DNA of 64,000 nt from Flaccisagitta enflata (GCA_965153355.1 OZ231128.1:14942001-15006000), one strand, 5' to 3'. Counted from the stretch's first letter, positions 43,862-56,270 are shown. The notes: a model not told the origin generated them from the letters alone. Numbers and translations are program-made.

Positions 43862-44546
43862 GCAAAAGCGTTAGATGGTCAGCGGTACCCGTTGCCCCTA
43901 TGTGAGTGCATGTGGGTGCGTGGTGGTTAGAGGGGCAGCGGCCCCAAAGGGACTGATGACCTATGCTGTTTTTTGGGCAGCGGCCCCGAAGGGGCCGATG
44001 ACCTATGCTTTCACACATAGGGGAAATTTCTCCTTCTTCTTCTTCTCCTTCTTCTCCGTCCACCCCCTTTGAAGCTCATATCCTAGCCTTGAGGCTCAAA
44101 TCCCAGCCTCCAGGCTCAAATCCCAGCCTCCAGGCTCAAATCCCAGCCTCAAGCCTCAAATCCCAGCCTCGAGCCTCAAATCCCAGCCCCAAGGCTCAAA
44201 TCCCAGCCCCAAGGCTCAAATCCCAGCCTCAAGGCTCAAATCCTTGCCTCGAGGCTCAAATCCCAGCCTCGAGGCTCAAATCCCAGCCTCAAAGCTCAAA
44301 TCACAGCCTCGAGGCTCAAATCACAGCCTCAAGGCTCAAATCACAGCCTTGAGGCTCAAATCACAGCCTAAAGGCTTTAATCCTAATGTCTACCCTCCAA
44401 TTTAAGCCTAAAGCTTCAAAACTTACTAAGCATAGGTCATCGGCTCCTTCGAGGCTGCTGCCCCTCTCACCATCACACACCCACATTTACTCACATAGGG
44501 GAAACGGATACTGCTGACCATCTAACGCTTTAGCGACTATTTTTTT
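43862..44546 (+). mobile_element. Family B element with 20-bp array
   Basis: Long arm (GCAAAAGCGTTAGATGGTCA, GCGGTACCCGTTGCCCC) runs into a second arm start at 43972 (TTTTTTGGGCAGCGGCCCC). Then come about 15 copies of GAGGCTCAAATCCCAGCCTC (44075-44380) and an inverted long arm ending GCTTTAGCGACTATTTTT. Confidence 0.85.
44075..44380. repeat. 20-bp minisatellite of family B
   Basis: GAGGCTCAAATCCCAGCCTC at exact 20-base spacing. Each unit is itself an imperfect palindrome (GAGGCT/AGCCTC). Confidence 0.92.
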
Positions 44547-45285
44547 GGGCAGCGGCCCCGAAGGGGACGAAGTCCTGTAGAACACAGGGGGACTTTTGTT
44601 TGTCCGTCCGTTCGTCCGTTCGTCCGTTCGTTCGTTAGTCCCCCCCTTTATCAGACCCCTCAGGCCTCAAATCTGGCCTCTCAGGCCGCAAATCCAGCCT
44701 CCCAGGCCGCAAATCCAGCCTCCCAGGCCTCAAATCTGGCCTCTCAGGCCTCAAATCTGGCCTATCAGGCCACAAATCTGGCCTCTCAGGCCACAAATAT
44801 GGCCTCTCAGGCCACAAATTGGGCTTCTCAGGCCTCAAATCCAAATTATCAGGCCTCAAACCTGGCCTCTCATGCCTCAAATTAGGCCTCTCATGCCTCA
44901 AATTAGGCCTCTCAGGCTTCAAATCAGCCATCTAAACCTCTGTTTATTGCTCCCAGGCTTCAAATCAGTCCTCTGGCCTTTTCAAGCCCTTATCCAGCTC
45001 TCTCAAGCCTCAAGTTAGCCCTCTCAAGCTTCCAATCGGCATTCTGAGGCCTTATATCAGCCTTCTTAGACCTCTGTTTAGGCTCTTGAATGCTTTCAGT
45101 CAGCCCTCTATAGCATCTCATCCACTTCTTCAGGTAGGACGAACGAAAGTCCCCCTGTGTTCTACAGGACTTCATCCCCTTCGGGGCCGCTGCCCTGCTT
45201 CCCCTCACTCCAATTCACAATCACTCAAAGCAGGGCAACGGGTATCGCTGACCACATATTGCCTTTGGGCGACCTGTTTTTTTTT
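44546..45285 (-). mobile_element. Family C element (short arm to long arm)
   Basis: Short arm TTGGGCAGCGGCCCCGAAGG at once after the preceding family B copy, GTTCGTCC tract, a 21-bp array CTCAGGCCTCAAATCTGGCCT (44655-45000), then the long arm ending GGGTATCGCTGACCACATAT and GGGCGACCTG. Confidence 0.85.
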
Positions 45286-45690
45286 AGCTTCAAGGCTGGA
45301 CTTTGAGCCTTGAGGCTGGGATTTGTGCCTCAAGGCCTCGGGGGTGGGTTTTGATGCATGAGGCAGGGATTTAAGCCTCAAGATTGGGAGTGAGCCTCGA
45401 GGCTGGGATATGAGCTTCGAGGCTGGGATTTGAGCCTGGAGGCTAGGATTTGGGCCTCAAGGCTGGGATTTGAGCTTCTAGGCTGGGATTTGAGCCTCAA
45501 GAATGGGATTTGAGCCTTGAGGTTAGTATTTGAGCTTCTAGGCTGGGATTTGAGCCTTGAGGCTAGAATTTGGGCCTCAAGGGGGGGGGGAACAGAGAAG
45601 GAGAAGAAGGAGAAGAAGGAGAAGAAGGGGAAATTTCCCCTATGTGTGAAAGCATAGGTCATCGGCCCCTTCGGGGCCGCTGCCCAAAAG
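45286..45690 (-). mobile_element. Family B array plus short arm
   Basis: About 15 GGCTGGGATTTGAGCCTCGA units (45292-45580), a poly-G run, AGAAGGAG repeats, then the inverted short arm (GAAAGCATAGGTCATCGGCC, CCTTCGGGGCCGCTGCCC). It directly follows the family C copy, with no separate long arm. Confidence 0.78.
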
Positions 45691-45760
45691 GGGACCAACT
45701 GACCAACCAACCGTCGGACGCACAAAGTGGGGTCTAGACTCGCGAAGCATGTGACTAAAA
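45690..45760 (+). mobile_element. Family A hairpin-side fragment
   Basis: GACCAACTGACCAACCAACC, GTCGGACGCACAAAGTGGGG, CTCGCGAAGCATGTGACTAA. Confidence 0.6.
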
Positions 45761-45828
45761 AAAGTAGATGGAGAAGTCCTTGATGTATCGGTAGATACGT
45801 TGAACCCTCATGGAGGGTCCCTAATATC

Positions 45829-46520
45829 TTTTTGGGCAGCGGCCGTGAAAAGGGAGGAAGTCCTGTAGAACACAGGGGACTTTCGTTCGATCGTCCGTCC
45901 CTTCGTTTGTTCGTCCTCCCCAGACCCTCTCGGGCCTGAAATCTGCCCTCTCAGGCCTGTAATTTGCCCTCTCAGGCCTAAAATCTGCCCTCTCAGGCCT
46001 TGAATCTGCCCTCTCAGGTCTGAAATCTGCCCTTTCAGGCCTGAAATCTGTCCTTACAGGCCTTATCCCCGCTTTCACAGATTCAAGGCCTGAGAGGGCA
46101 GACGGAATGACGGACGGAAGGATGGACGGACGGACGGACGGACGGACGGACGGACGGACGGACGGACGGACGGACGGACGGACGGACGGACGGACGGACG
46201 GACGGACGGACGGACGGACGGACGGACGGACGGACGGACGGACGGACGGACAGACGGACGGACGGATGGACGGACGGACGGACGGACGGACGGACGGACG
46301 GACGGACGGACGGACGGACGGACGGATGGACGGACGGATGGACGGACGGACGGACGGATGGATGGACGGACGGACGGACCGACGAAAGTACCCCTGTGTT
46401 CTACAGGACTTCGTCCCCTTCAGGGCCGCTGCCCTGCTTCCTCTCACTCCAATTTACAATCATGCAAAGCAGGGCAACGGGTATCGCTGACCACATATTG
46501 CCTTTGGGCGACCTGTTAAT
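45829..46520 (-). mobile_element. Family C element with expanded (GGAC)n
   Basis: Short arm, seven GCCCTCTCAGGCCTGAAATCT units (45930-46060), a 270-base (GGAC)n tract in place of the usual few tetranucleotides, then the inverted long arm to GGGCGACCTG. Confidence 0.85.
46107..46380. repeat. (GGAC)n tetranucleotide array
   Basis: About 68 copies with rare GGAT or AGAC variants. TDGRTDG and VRPSVRPS translations are spurious. Confidence 0.96.
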
Positions 46521-46876
46521 CTTTTTTTCTCATGTGGACGATGACACAGAAAAACAAAAGGAGGAAGTCATTGCCTAGCGTGAAAATTGTCCCTTATATT
46601 AGTTATAAACGGTTTTTTTTTTTTCTATAAAATGCAAAAAATGCTTTGCAAAGATTCTCGGTTCTTAGTACGTGGTACTGGGTATGATTGAATCTATCTA
46701 TCTAGTTTTTCTAGCCAAACAGGAAAAATCATCAACACAATTTGTATCCAAGTCATAAGACCCCAAATCAGGCCATTTAGACCCCATATTCAGTCTTTCA
46801 GACTCCATGACAGGTAGAAAATTCCCCATATTTGTAAAGACATAGACCCCTTTGCGACCGCCGCGCTTCCCTAAAA

Positions 46877-46976
46877 GTAGATGGACCGACGGACTGACAG
46901 ACGGACGGACGGATGGATGGATGGATGGATAGACGGACAAAGCGGTAAGTAGAGTCGTGTTTTCGTGACTAAAAAA
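46877..46976 (+). mobile_element. Family A hairpin-side fragment with (GAAA)n
   Basis: GGACCGACGGACTGACAGAC, GACAAAGCGGTAAGTAGAGT, CGTGTTTTCGTGACTAAAAA. A 450-base (GAAA)n tract begins at the terminal A run. Confidence 0.7.
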
Positions 46977-46980
46977 GAAC

Positions 46981-46982
46981 GA

Positions 46983-47054
<72 letters not shown>

Positions 47055-47102
47055 AAAAAAGAAGGAAAGAAAGAAAGAAAGAAAAAAAGAAAGAAAGAAT
47101 GA

Positions 47103-47150
<48 letters not shown>

Positions 47151-47153
47151 AAA

Positions 47154-47197
<44 letters not shown>

Positions 47198-47214
47198 AAT
47201 AAAAGAAAGAAACA

Positions 47215-47298
<84 letters not shown>

Positions 47299-47356
47299 AA
47301 AAAGAGAGAAAGAAAGAAATAAAGAAAGAGAAAGAAAGAAAACAAAGAAAGAAAAA

Positions 47357-47428
<72 letters not shown>
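46981..47428. repeat. (GAAA)n microsatellite
   Basis: About 450 bases with a few interruptions, bounded by family A and family B ends. Confidence 0.96.
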
Positions 47429-48207
47429 ATAGTCGCAAAAGCGTTAGATGGTCAGCGGTACCCGTTGCCCCTATTTGAGTGTATGTGGGTGTGAGGTGGT
47501 TAGTGGGGCAGCGGCCCCGAAGGGGCCGATGACCTATGCTGGTTTTATTTGAGTCCCAAGGCTGTGATTTGAGCCTGGAGGCTTGGTTTTAAGCCTCAAG
47601 GCTGGGATTTGAGCTTCCAGGCAGAGATTTGAGCTTCATGGCTGGGATTTGAGCTTTGAGGCTGAGATTTGAGCCACGAGACTAGGATTTGGGCCTCAAG
47701 ACTAGGATTTGGGCCTTGAGACTAGGATTGGAGCCTGGAGGCTTGGATTTGAGCCTTGAGGCTGGGATTAGAGCTTCAAGGCTGGGATTTGAGCTTCAAG
47801 GCTTCGATTTGAGCTTCAAGGCTGGGATTTGAGTTTCGAGCCTGGGATTTGAGCTTTGAGGCTGGGATTTGAGCTTTGAGGCTGGGATTTGAGCTTTGAG
47901 GCTGGGATTTGAGCTTTGAGGCTGGGATTTGAGCTTTGAGGCAGGGATTTGAGCTTTGAGGCAGGGATTTGAGCCTTGAGGCTAGGATTTGATCCTCTAG
48001 GCTGGGATTTGAGCCTTGAGGCAGGGATTTGAGCCTCGAGGCTGGGATTTGAGCCTCGAGGCTAGGATTTGTGCCTCGAGGCCGGGATTTGAGCCTTGAG
48101 GCGGGGGGGGGGGGGGTACGGAGAAGGAGAAGGAGAAGGAGGAGGAGAAATTTCTCCTGTGTGAAAGCATAGGTCAACGGCCCCTTCGGGGCCGCTGCCC
48201 AAAAAGT
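47429..48207 (+). mobile_element. Family B element with about 28 20-bp units
   Basis: Long arm AATAGTCGCAAAAGCGTTAG, GGTCAGCGGTACCCGTTGCC, GCAGCGGCCCCGAAGGGGCC; array GGCTGGGATTTGAGCTTTGA (47550-48100); poly-G; GAGAAGGAGAAGG; inverted short arm ending GCTGCCCAAAAA. The cleanest long-to-short example. Confidence 0.88.
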
Positions 48208-48438
48208 ATGGAAAAGAAAGAAATGGAGAAATCAAGAAAACCACACAAGCGAGCGATTATCAAAAAAGCGAAAGATGCAGTTTTGTTTTCTTTGAAACAA
48301 CTCTGCAAGTCCCTCGTGGGCGGGGGAAGTGAAAGGTTTCGCCGAAATAAAAGCTTAGCAACAACCGAAATCTCGCAGATGGTTGTTTTCTTCTGTTTTT
48401 TCTTTTTACAAGGAGCAACAAAGTATATTCACGCGTGA
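48208..48438 (+). CDS. Small ORF, possible gene fragment
   Basis: 76 codons starting MEKKEMEKSRKPHKRAIIKK, then AKDAVLFSLKQLCKSL, with ordinary codon composition. Starts at the first base after a family B end. No family recognised. Confidence 0.25.
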   Translation: MEKKEMEKSRKPHKRAIIKKAKDAVLFSLKQLCKSLVGGGSERFRRNKSLATTEISQMVVFFCFFFLQGATKYIHA

Positions 48439-48538
48439 TGGATTCTGCGCGGAAAAAGAAAGTGTTTGGGCATTACAGAGGCTAGATGCAGTATGAAAAG
48501 TGGAACCATATCCCTCACTAAACCCAAACTGAAATAAA
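48430..48538 (-). CDS. Candidate exon, copy 2 of a duplicated pair
   Basis: Same acceptor and start (FGFSEGYGSTFHT), then diverges. An alternative last exon or a dead copy are both possible. The left boundary is uncertain. Confidence 0.3.
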
Positions 48539-48742
48539 TGGAAAAAGGGCCTTGTGAGCTCTCACTGACTAGTTAATGTGCGCACCACTCCTAGTTTTCC
48601 ATAAAACAGAATCTGAAAAACATACTTTCTGAATCTAATCCAAAAGCAAACTGCTTACCAAAAGTAGTTAGGGCAATGATTGTTACTTTTATAGCCAAAA
48701 TTCAACAAAACACCCAAGGGTAACATTGTTAAGAAACCATAC

Positions 48743-48848
48743 CCTTAGAGGATAGAATCGAGGTCAAGCTTAATGCGACCGCCAGACATTCCAATCCAAG
48801 GTACTGAGTAGTATGAAAAGTGGAACAATATCCCTCACTAAACCCAAA
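48743..48848 (-). CDS. Candidate exon, copy 1 of a duplicated pair
   Basis: Acceptor ccatttatttcag, donor gtatgg. One frame reads FGFSEGYCSTFHTTQYLGLE then CLAVALSLTSILSSK, another LGLVRDIVPLFILLSTLDWN. Its first 45 or so bases recur at 48489-48538 with the same acceptor. Confidence 0.35.
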
Positions 48849-49004
48849 CTGAAATAAATGGAACCAACTTGATGGAATCAACTTGATGGAACTTTTTTTC
48901 TTTTTGCTGTCGATGTGCACGTAAGAAATGACACGTTTCAATTGAGCTTTGCTTGGTAAGAGATCTGCGTGAGATGGCATACACCAGGTTATCCGCACTA
49001 CTGT

Positions 49005-49280
49005 AACGTAAAGCTGTGAGCTTAAACCCCGAGTTTACTTGGAATCGCTCAGGTTTTGCTCGGGGTTACTCGGGGTTGATGTTATTGTTTTTCATGTAGT
49101 GAAGTACTGTTGTTATTGTTCAAATTGTAGTCATTGTTTCAAACAATGCAACCCCGAGCAAACCCTGAGCAAACCCTGAGCTTGGGTTGCTCGGTGTTAT
49201 CTCGGTGTTATCTCGGTGTTATCTCGGGATTCAACTCCGAGCAACCCCGAGGGTTATTTCTCACCCCACATTACGGGGTG
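49005..49280. mobile_element. Possible MITE with CTCGGGGTT repeats
   Basis: Loose inverted ends (CTGTAACGTAAAGCTGTGAG and CACCCCACATTACGG). The interior has GCTCGGGGTTACTCGGGGTT and three TATCTCGGTGT units. Confidence 0.45.
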
Positions 49281-49549
49281 CAATACTTATTTACTCAGTG
49301 GACTGCGTACATGTATTGAAATAAAGAGCTCAAATGACGCTAACATCCATGAACGATGATGATGAACAAATGAACCGTTAGATACGTGAACAGATGGACT
49401 TGCCCACTTACGGAGGTGAGAGGTCGAATCCAAAAATCCATCGCGCGCAAGGCAAGAAAAGTCGTTGTATTGAATGATTTCAATGATTTTCTCCTCTTTT
49501 GACCTTGACTATACGTATCAGAATGAGATGGTGAGAAAACAGTGTGAAT

Positions 49550-50106
<557 letters not shown>

Positions 50107-50445
50107 AACTAGGCCGGATACGCGTGGTAGGGGAAGTCATGAAGAAGGCTAACCCGAACCAAGCAATTGGGCAGGCCAGGAGCGATAACGCAAAAACCAC
50201 CCACAAACGCCGAAGAAGCTATGTTTTGTAGACCATCATCCATCCATTCATCCATCCATCCATCCATCCATCCATCCATCCATCCATCCATCCATCCATC
50301 CATCCATCCATCCATCCATCCATCCATCCATCCATCCATCCATCCATCCATCCATCCATCCATCCATCCATCCATCCATCCATGCATCCATCCATTCATC
50401 CGACAGACGTAGCGGATTAAAGAGTCGCGTGCAAGCGACTTAAAA
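50107..50445 (+). mobile_element. Family A element with (CATC)n expansion
   Basis: ACTAGGCCGGATACGCGTGG, AATTGGGCAGGCCAGGAGCG, (CATC)n 50228-50398, then GTAGCGGATTAAAGAGTCGC and hairpin GTCGCGTGCAAGCGACTT. Confidence 0.78.
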
Positions 50446-50581
50446 TCACTGCCCCAATCAATTTTGCAACCCTATCATCAAAATCACTTTAGCACCAGTC
50501 GCCGTAAGCATTCGCAATCCTTACGGAATCTTATTGAGAAAACTATGCACCACTCGCTGGGTTTGGAAAATATGAATGCCT

Positions 50582-50840
50582 GGCCACGAGCAGTATGCGG
50601 TCAGTGATACATTTTGCCCTCCTTGAAGATGAGGGTGAGAGGAGGCAGGGCAACGGCAACGATGGGAACAAAGTCCTCTAGAACCCGGGGGAATTAGCGG
50701 TAGACCGATTGAAGCATGTCAATGAGGGCCCCTCATTGACGGCTCGCAGGGAGAAAACAGAGGTCTGATTGTGGGCATAATTATGGCTGATTTGAGGCCA
50801 ACAAGGGTTTATTTTAGCTTGGAGCCCTTTGCGGTCCATG
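50582..50840 (+). mobile_element. Diverged family C long arm
   Basis: CAGTATGCGGTCAGTGATAC, GAGGCAGGGCAACGGC, GGAACAAAGTCCTCTAGAAC, then GGGCATAATTATGGCTGATT. Confidence 0.55.
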
Positions 50841-50946
50841 TTCGATTATTCTTTATCGTTTTATCTTCGTTATCAGACAATAAAGACTTGCGGTACAATA
50901 ATGTTTTGCGCGTATCATTGTATTCCTGAGAAGAATGATGGGGGGA

Positions 50947-51235
50947 GGGTGTTTCTAGTCAGAGACAATCGCGTTTTTAACGGGCTACTCTGACGCTCGC
51001 TATGTTTGTTCGCTCGCACCGCTCACTCCGCTCACTCGCTACGCAGCCCTCTGCTTTGCCACTCTCTGTTCACGGGCTCGCTCTCTCAGTTAGGTCACTC
51101 CCTTGTGGGACAGTGAAATTCATATGTGTTTAACGCTGTAAACGCGTAAACGCTGTAAATGTAAACTGTAAACGCTGTAAACGCGTTCAATGGGAACAAA
51201 CAAACGCGTTTTTGATTGTCAGTAGAAACACGCCC
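50947..51235. mobile_element. Family H MITE (PIF/Harbinger-like)
   Basis: 289 bases, ends GGGTGTTTCTAGT and ACTGAC..AGTAGAAACACGCCC (one base off). Co-linear with 24858-25127, with an extra AACGCTGTAAACGCG duplication. Confidence 0.65.
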
Positions 51236-51521
51236 TGGGAAGGTTGTAGACTCTGCTCCCCCTCCCCATGAAAAAAAAAACACATAAAAGAGGCAATCAC
51301 ATAATGAGATTAAGGATTATTACTTTTTTTTGTGGGGATTGGAAGAGCGTCTCCCCAACTTACAGCATTTCCTCGTTCAACCAGAGTTAGAGCCTTACAG
51401 GCCTGAATGGGTCATCGACCCTTTTAAAGAAGATGAGAATAGAAAGAATGGGAAAAGGAGAATGAAGAAAGGAGGACAGTATAGGAAAATGTAGGAGAGG
51501 ATTGAGAAAGAAGATGATGAT

Positions 51522-51942
51522 GGAGAAGAAGAAGAAGAAGAAGAAGAAGAAGAAGAAGAAGAAGAAGAAGAAGAAGAAGAAGAAGAAGAAGAAGAAGAAG
51601 AAGAAGAAGAAGAAGAAGAAGAAGAAGAAGAAGAAGAAGAAGAAGAAGAAGAAGAAGAAGAAGAAGAAGAAGAAGAAGAAGAAGAAGAAGAAGAAGATGA
51701 TGAAATAGAAGAAGACGAAGAAGCAGAAGAAGATGAAGAAGAAGAAGAAGGAGAAGAAGAAGAAGGAGAAGGAGAAGAAGAAGAAGAAGAAGAAGAAGAA
51801 GAAGAAGAAGAAGAAAGAAGGAGAAGGAGAAGGAGAAGAAGAAGGAGAAGAAGAAGAAGATAAAGATGAAGATGAAAAAGCAAAAGCAAAAGCAAAAGCA
51901 AAAGCAAAAGCAAAAGCAAAAGCAAAAGCAAAAGCAAAAGCA
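51522..51942. repeat. (GAA)n then (AAAGCA)n
   Basis: GAA to about 51880, then about ten AAAGCA hexamers. K, E and S runs in translation are spurious. Confidence 0.95.
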
Positions 51943-52231
51943 GAAGCAAAATCGAAATCAAAAGATGATGATTGCGTTGCGATGCGATTGCGATGCGATG
52001 CGATGATGATTGCGTTTTCATATTGGTTTGACGAGTATATGAATCAACCAGCAGATAGACGAGCGGACATATGGACCGACAGACGAGCGAACAGTCCTAC
52101 GGATTATCAATTTTATGATTAACATTACTATCCATTCAATCCATCAAATCTGTGTTCTCTCAACATGACCTGTTTTCGTTAAAAAGTCAAATTTGAGTAT
52201 TAGTTTAAGGCGAGAAGGCAACTAATGATTC

Positions 52232-52472
52232 GTTTTTTAGATGCGTCATCGCATCTCTATAAGAGGGTCTGTCCGTCGGTCCGTCCGTCCGTCCGTCCGT
52301 CCGTCCGTCCGTCCGTCCGTCCGTCCGTCCGTCCGTCCGTCCGTCCGTCCGTCCGTCCGTCCGTCCGTCCGTCCGTCCATCCGTCCGTCCGTCCGTCCAT
52401 CCGTCCGTCCGTCCGTTATGCCTCTTCTAATATCACGCAGATGACGCAACTAGTTGCCCGCTCGGGCTTGTT
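52232..52472 (-). mobile_element. Family A element, tag class GATGCGTCAT, with (CCGT)n
   Basis: Hairpin AGATGCGTCATCGCATCT, AAGAGGGTCTG, (CCGT)n 52268-52416, then tag ATGACGCAAC and GGGCTTGTT. The hairpin arm and the far tag share TGCGTCAT. Confidence 0.8.
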
Positions 52473-52585
52473 CATAATGTTGATGGTGTTACTGTCAGTG
52501 AGAATATATTTTTCAATAAAACGTTTAATCATCTACGGGGGCCCATGTTGCAACGACTCCTACACCATTTTTCGTCTATCTTATA

Positions 52586-52589
<4 letters not shown>

Positions 52590-52634
<45 letters not shown>
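52590..52634. repeat. (GA)n microsatellite
   Basis: Short pure tract. Confidence 0.93.
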
Positions 52635-52636
<2 letters not shown>

Positions 52637-52722
52637 GACTGTAATTGATATCACTAACTCATTCAAACAGTCCAATTACCAATCAAGTGATACGGATAAG
52701 TTATGACTAATATCATCAGTGG

Positions 52723-52851
<129 letters not shown>

Positions 52852-52860
52852 CATTCGTAG

Positions 52861-52994
52861 GCCGTTCATTTTCGGACGCTTTGGTCGCTCAAGTCATCAT
52901 TGGCAATCTTGAATGTTATGATCCAGTGCGCCGCTTTTGTTTCAGGGTAAAAGTGGAGGAGACTTCTCACACTTGTAAATCGAACATAATGTGA
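52861..52994 (+). CDS. Candidate terminal exon with overlapping polyA signal
   Basis: Acceptor tgcttcattcgtag, then RSFSDALVAQVIIGNLECYD, PVRRFCFRVKVEETSHTCKS and NIM to TGA at 52992-52994, overlapping AATAAA at 52994-52999. Composition is protein-like. Family and upstream exons unknown. The polypyrimidine tract is weak because (TG)n lies upstream. Confidence 0.42.
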
Positions 52995-53336
52995 ATAAAT
53001 GAATGGACATTCAGGAATGGGAAACGGCTAGTCAAGCTACTGCTTCTCAGCTTTCGTAGTGTGAAGCTACGTCAAAGAAACCCCAGAATATTTTCGCTCC
53101 TTGCAACGGGGAGGGTCCACTAGTCCTACGCTTGTTAGTCCTACATGTCCTACACTCCAACAGCTTTAACAATACTACCAGGCCTTTATTTAGTAATTTT
53201 GTTGAGCGTGCACGCCGGGACTATGAAGTATCAATTGTCGGAGTGTAAGGTGCCTGATAACATAGCGGGCGAATTATAATTCGATTAGCTTTCTGAATCA
53301 GTGCTACCACTTTATCTCTTCAGTGAATTATTTGAT

Positions 53337-53514
53337 AACAAGGCCAACACCTTTAAGTCGCGTGCAAGACATACATTTAGAATAACTTAGAATAACTTAT
53401 AATGACTTAGTATACCCTTATATGGCCTGAAAAGACCTTGAGGAATGAAAGTATGGAAGGATGGAAGGACGGACCGACAAAGTGGGGTGTAGAGTCGCGT
53501 GCACGCGACTAAAA
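53337..53514 (+). mobile_element. Family A element, tag GTCGCGTGC, decamer type
   Basis: AACAAGGCCAACACCTTTAA, tag GTCGCGTGC, TTAGAATAACTTAGAATAAC, GGAAGGACGGACC and hairpin AGTCGCGTGCACGCGACT. Reverse relative of 32792-33162. Confidence 0.83.
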
Positions 53515-53975
53515 TGTACATGAAACCGACATTTTACTAAATCGAAACCTCGTATTATAACAGCTACAATTTTCCAAAACCCATTAAATGCAATTCTTGC
53601 TTTTGAAGAGTTTTCTGAAATATTTAAGCTTAACAGTCCTATCCTTCAAAAGCGATTGTCGCAAAATGGAGAAGAGAAGAGGGAGGAGAAAGAAAAGAGG
53701 TGAGGGGAGAGACGAACGAGAGACGAGAGAGTGGCATATCAAACTTTTTTCTTCCAAATCAATCCTAACTTCTTTTCTTTCTGTTTGGATCGAGAAAATA
53801 TTTGAAATCGAAATTTCGAATCTCTTTCTTTTTCCCTTTTCTTTTTCTCTTTTAAACTCTTCCGCGTTTCTCACTTCTTGATTCTTGATTCTCCCACGCA
53901 AAAAATATCACGAATTCGATCATCCAACGTCTTCCTTTTCCGCGCATTTCTTAGCGCTGTCTCTCTATATGTTTT
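53515..53975. other. Unannotated sequence
   Basis: A purine-rich patch at 53660-53720. ORFs on both strands without splice or motif support. Confidence 0.3.
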
Positions 53976-54862
<887 letters not shown>

Positions 54863-55072
54863 ATGAGTGATAGCATAATCATATTGAGCGTATTGAACGT
54901 CCATGACCATTTATCGGCGAAACAAAGTAAAGGAGGAAAGTCTCAAATGTTTTTGAATGCAACATCCGGTTTTGAAACGTGGAGGCTATTACAAATAATG
55001 GATGATTTGGAACATGAAATAAATGTTCGAGAAACAATTGATTGGTTTCTGATTCTTTCATCTCCAAAATGA
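54863..55072 (+). CDS. Small ORF, possible coding segment
   Basis: 69 codons, MSDSIIILSVLNVHDHLSAK, FETWRLLQIMDDLEHEIN, ending IDWFLILSSPK. Composition is protein-like. No family or splice support. Confidence 0.25.
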   Translation: MSDSIIILSVLNVHDHLSAKQSKGGKSQMFLNATSGFETWRLLQIMDDLEHEINVRETIDWFLILSSPK

Positions 55073-55113
55073 AGACCCCTTAAAATCACGCGAAGAAATG
55101 AGAGAATAAACAA

Positions 55114-55117
<4 letters not shown>

Positions 55118-55166
<49 letters not shown>
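55118..55166. repeat. (GA)n microsatellite
   Basis: Short pure tract. Confidence 0.93.
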
Positions 55167-55168
<2 letters not shown>

Positions 55169-55280
55169 CGTGGAAGATTGAGTAGGATGGCACATATCCT
55201 GATACTGAGGAGTGATCAAAACAACAGAAGTCATTTTTGTTTAATTGTAATAGGTATTTGAAAGTTCTTCAATGAAGTAT

Positions 55281-55345
55281 AACAAGGCCGGATGCACGGC
55301 CAATAAGTACTGGCTGTCGAATGGGCAGGGGCAATGGGCAGGGGC
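55281..55345 (+). mobile_element. Family A left-arm fragment
   Basis: AACAAGGCCGGATGCACGGC, then GAATGGGCAGGGGCAATGGG with the GGGCAGGGGCAAT phrase doubled. Confidence 0.6.
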
Positions 55346-55429
55346 AATGTTGATCGTGATATCCCAAAGAAATCGTGATCGATGAATGACTTCCTAAAAG
55401 TGAACAAAATCTGTTTTTTTTTTGTTTTT

Positions 55430-56270
55430 TTTTGTGGACACGCAACTCTGTTGGGGGCTTGGTTCATCCGCCCGTTGGTCCGTCCGTCCGTCTGTCAGCA
55501 CGAGTTGAGAAGTGGGCAAACCAGCGTTTTTGAAGACTTTTGCGTATGATTGAGTGTGTGGGGGTTGGTGTGTGGATGGGGGTTCTGAGGCGGATCAACA
55601 GTGCGCGGGGCCCTAGGCTTGGCTAGGGCGCGGGGCCCCCCTCCCCCCTATCTGCCCTCCCTCAGTCTGAGGCAGATTATCAAAGTGGGGTGCTCTTGGC
55701 TTGACTGGAAGGTGGGCCCCCTATCCCTTTTTTTTAGATCCCCCAGCCGTCTTATATATCATTTTACTTAACTATCATGCATAAATCAAAATACAATATC
55801 TAGTTTTAATTGAACTGAAGAAAATAAATTTATAAGGAAATTTTCTCGCCTTAAAAATCTAAAAATTGCCATTCATGCTATTTCTATTCTCGCTCAATAT
55901 ATAGTTTTCATTTATTTAAAAGTGCAAGATAAATGTTGATCTTTTTTATATCTGTTTTGAATAACACCTCCGCGATTGTTTACCATCATTGAGCACCAAA
56001 TAGGCTCATGCAGATCACAATTCTAATTTTTTTTTTGTTCTTTTTTTTTACTTTTCCTTTATGCTTTATTTTTTTTTTCTTTATTTCTTTTCTTTGTTTG
56101 TCTTTTTTTTTCTCTTTTTTTTTTCTTTTTTTTTTATAGGGGGTGACTGCAGGCGCGGGGCCCCCCTGAGCCGCGGGGCCCTAGGCTTAAGCCTATTAAG
56201 CCTATTGGGTGATCCGCCTCAGTGGGGGTTGGATGCCCCTGCCCACCCCTCCGCAACGATATCGTGAGCC
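55430..56270 (-). mobile_element. Family A element interrupted by a hAT-like element
   Basis: Hairpin-side GTGGACACGCAACTC and GTCCGTCCGTCCGTC at the left, GCCCCTGCCCACCCCTCCGC then AACG at the right. The middle is replaced by the 638-base insertion at 55585-56222. Confidence 0.65.
55585..56222. mobile_element. Non-autonomous hAT-like element with exact 8-bp target duplication
   Basis: TGGGGGTT occurs at 55577-55584 and again at 56223-56230. The 638 bases between have ends CTGAGGCGGATCA and TGATCCGCCTCAG. Both the end sequence and the 8-base duplication are hAT hallmarks. Subterminal CGCGGGGCCCTAGGCTT is also inverted. No transposase. Confidence 0.82.

Noticed and set aside
44005-44352. Repeat array considered as CRISPR
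   Set aside because: Units are contiguous 20-mers without unique spacers, in a eukaryotic context.
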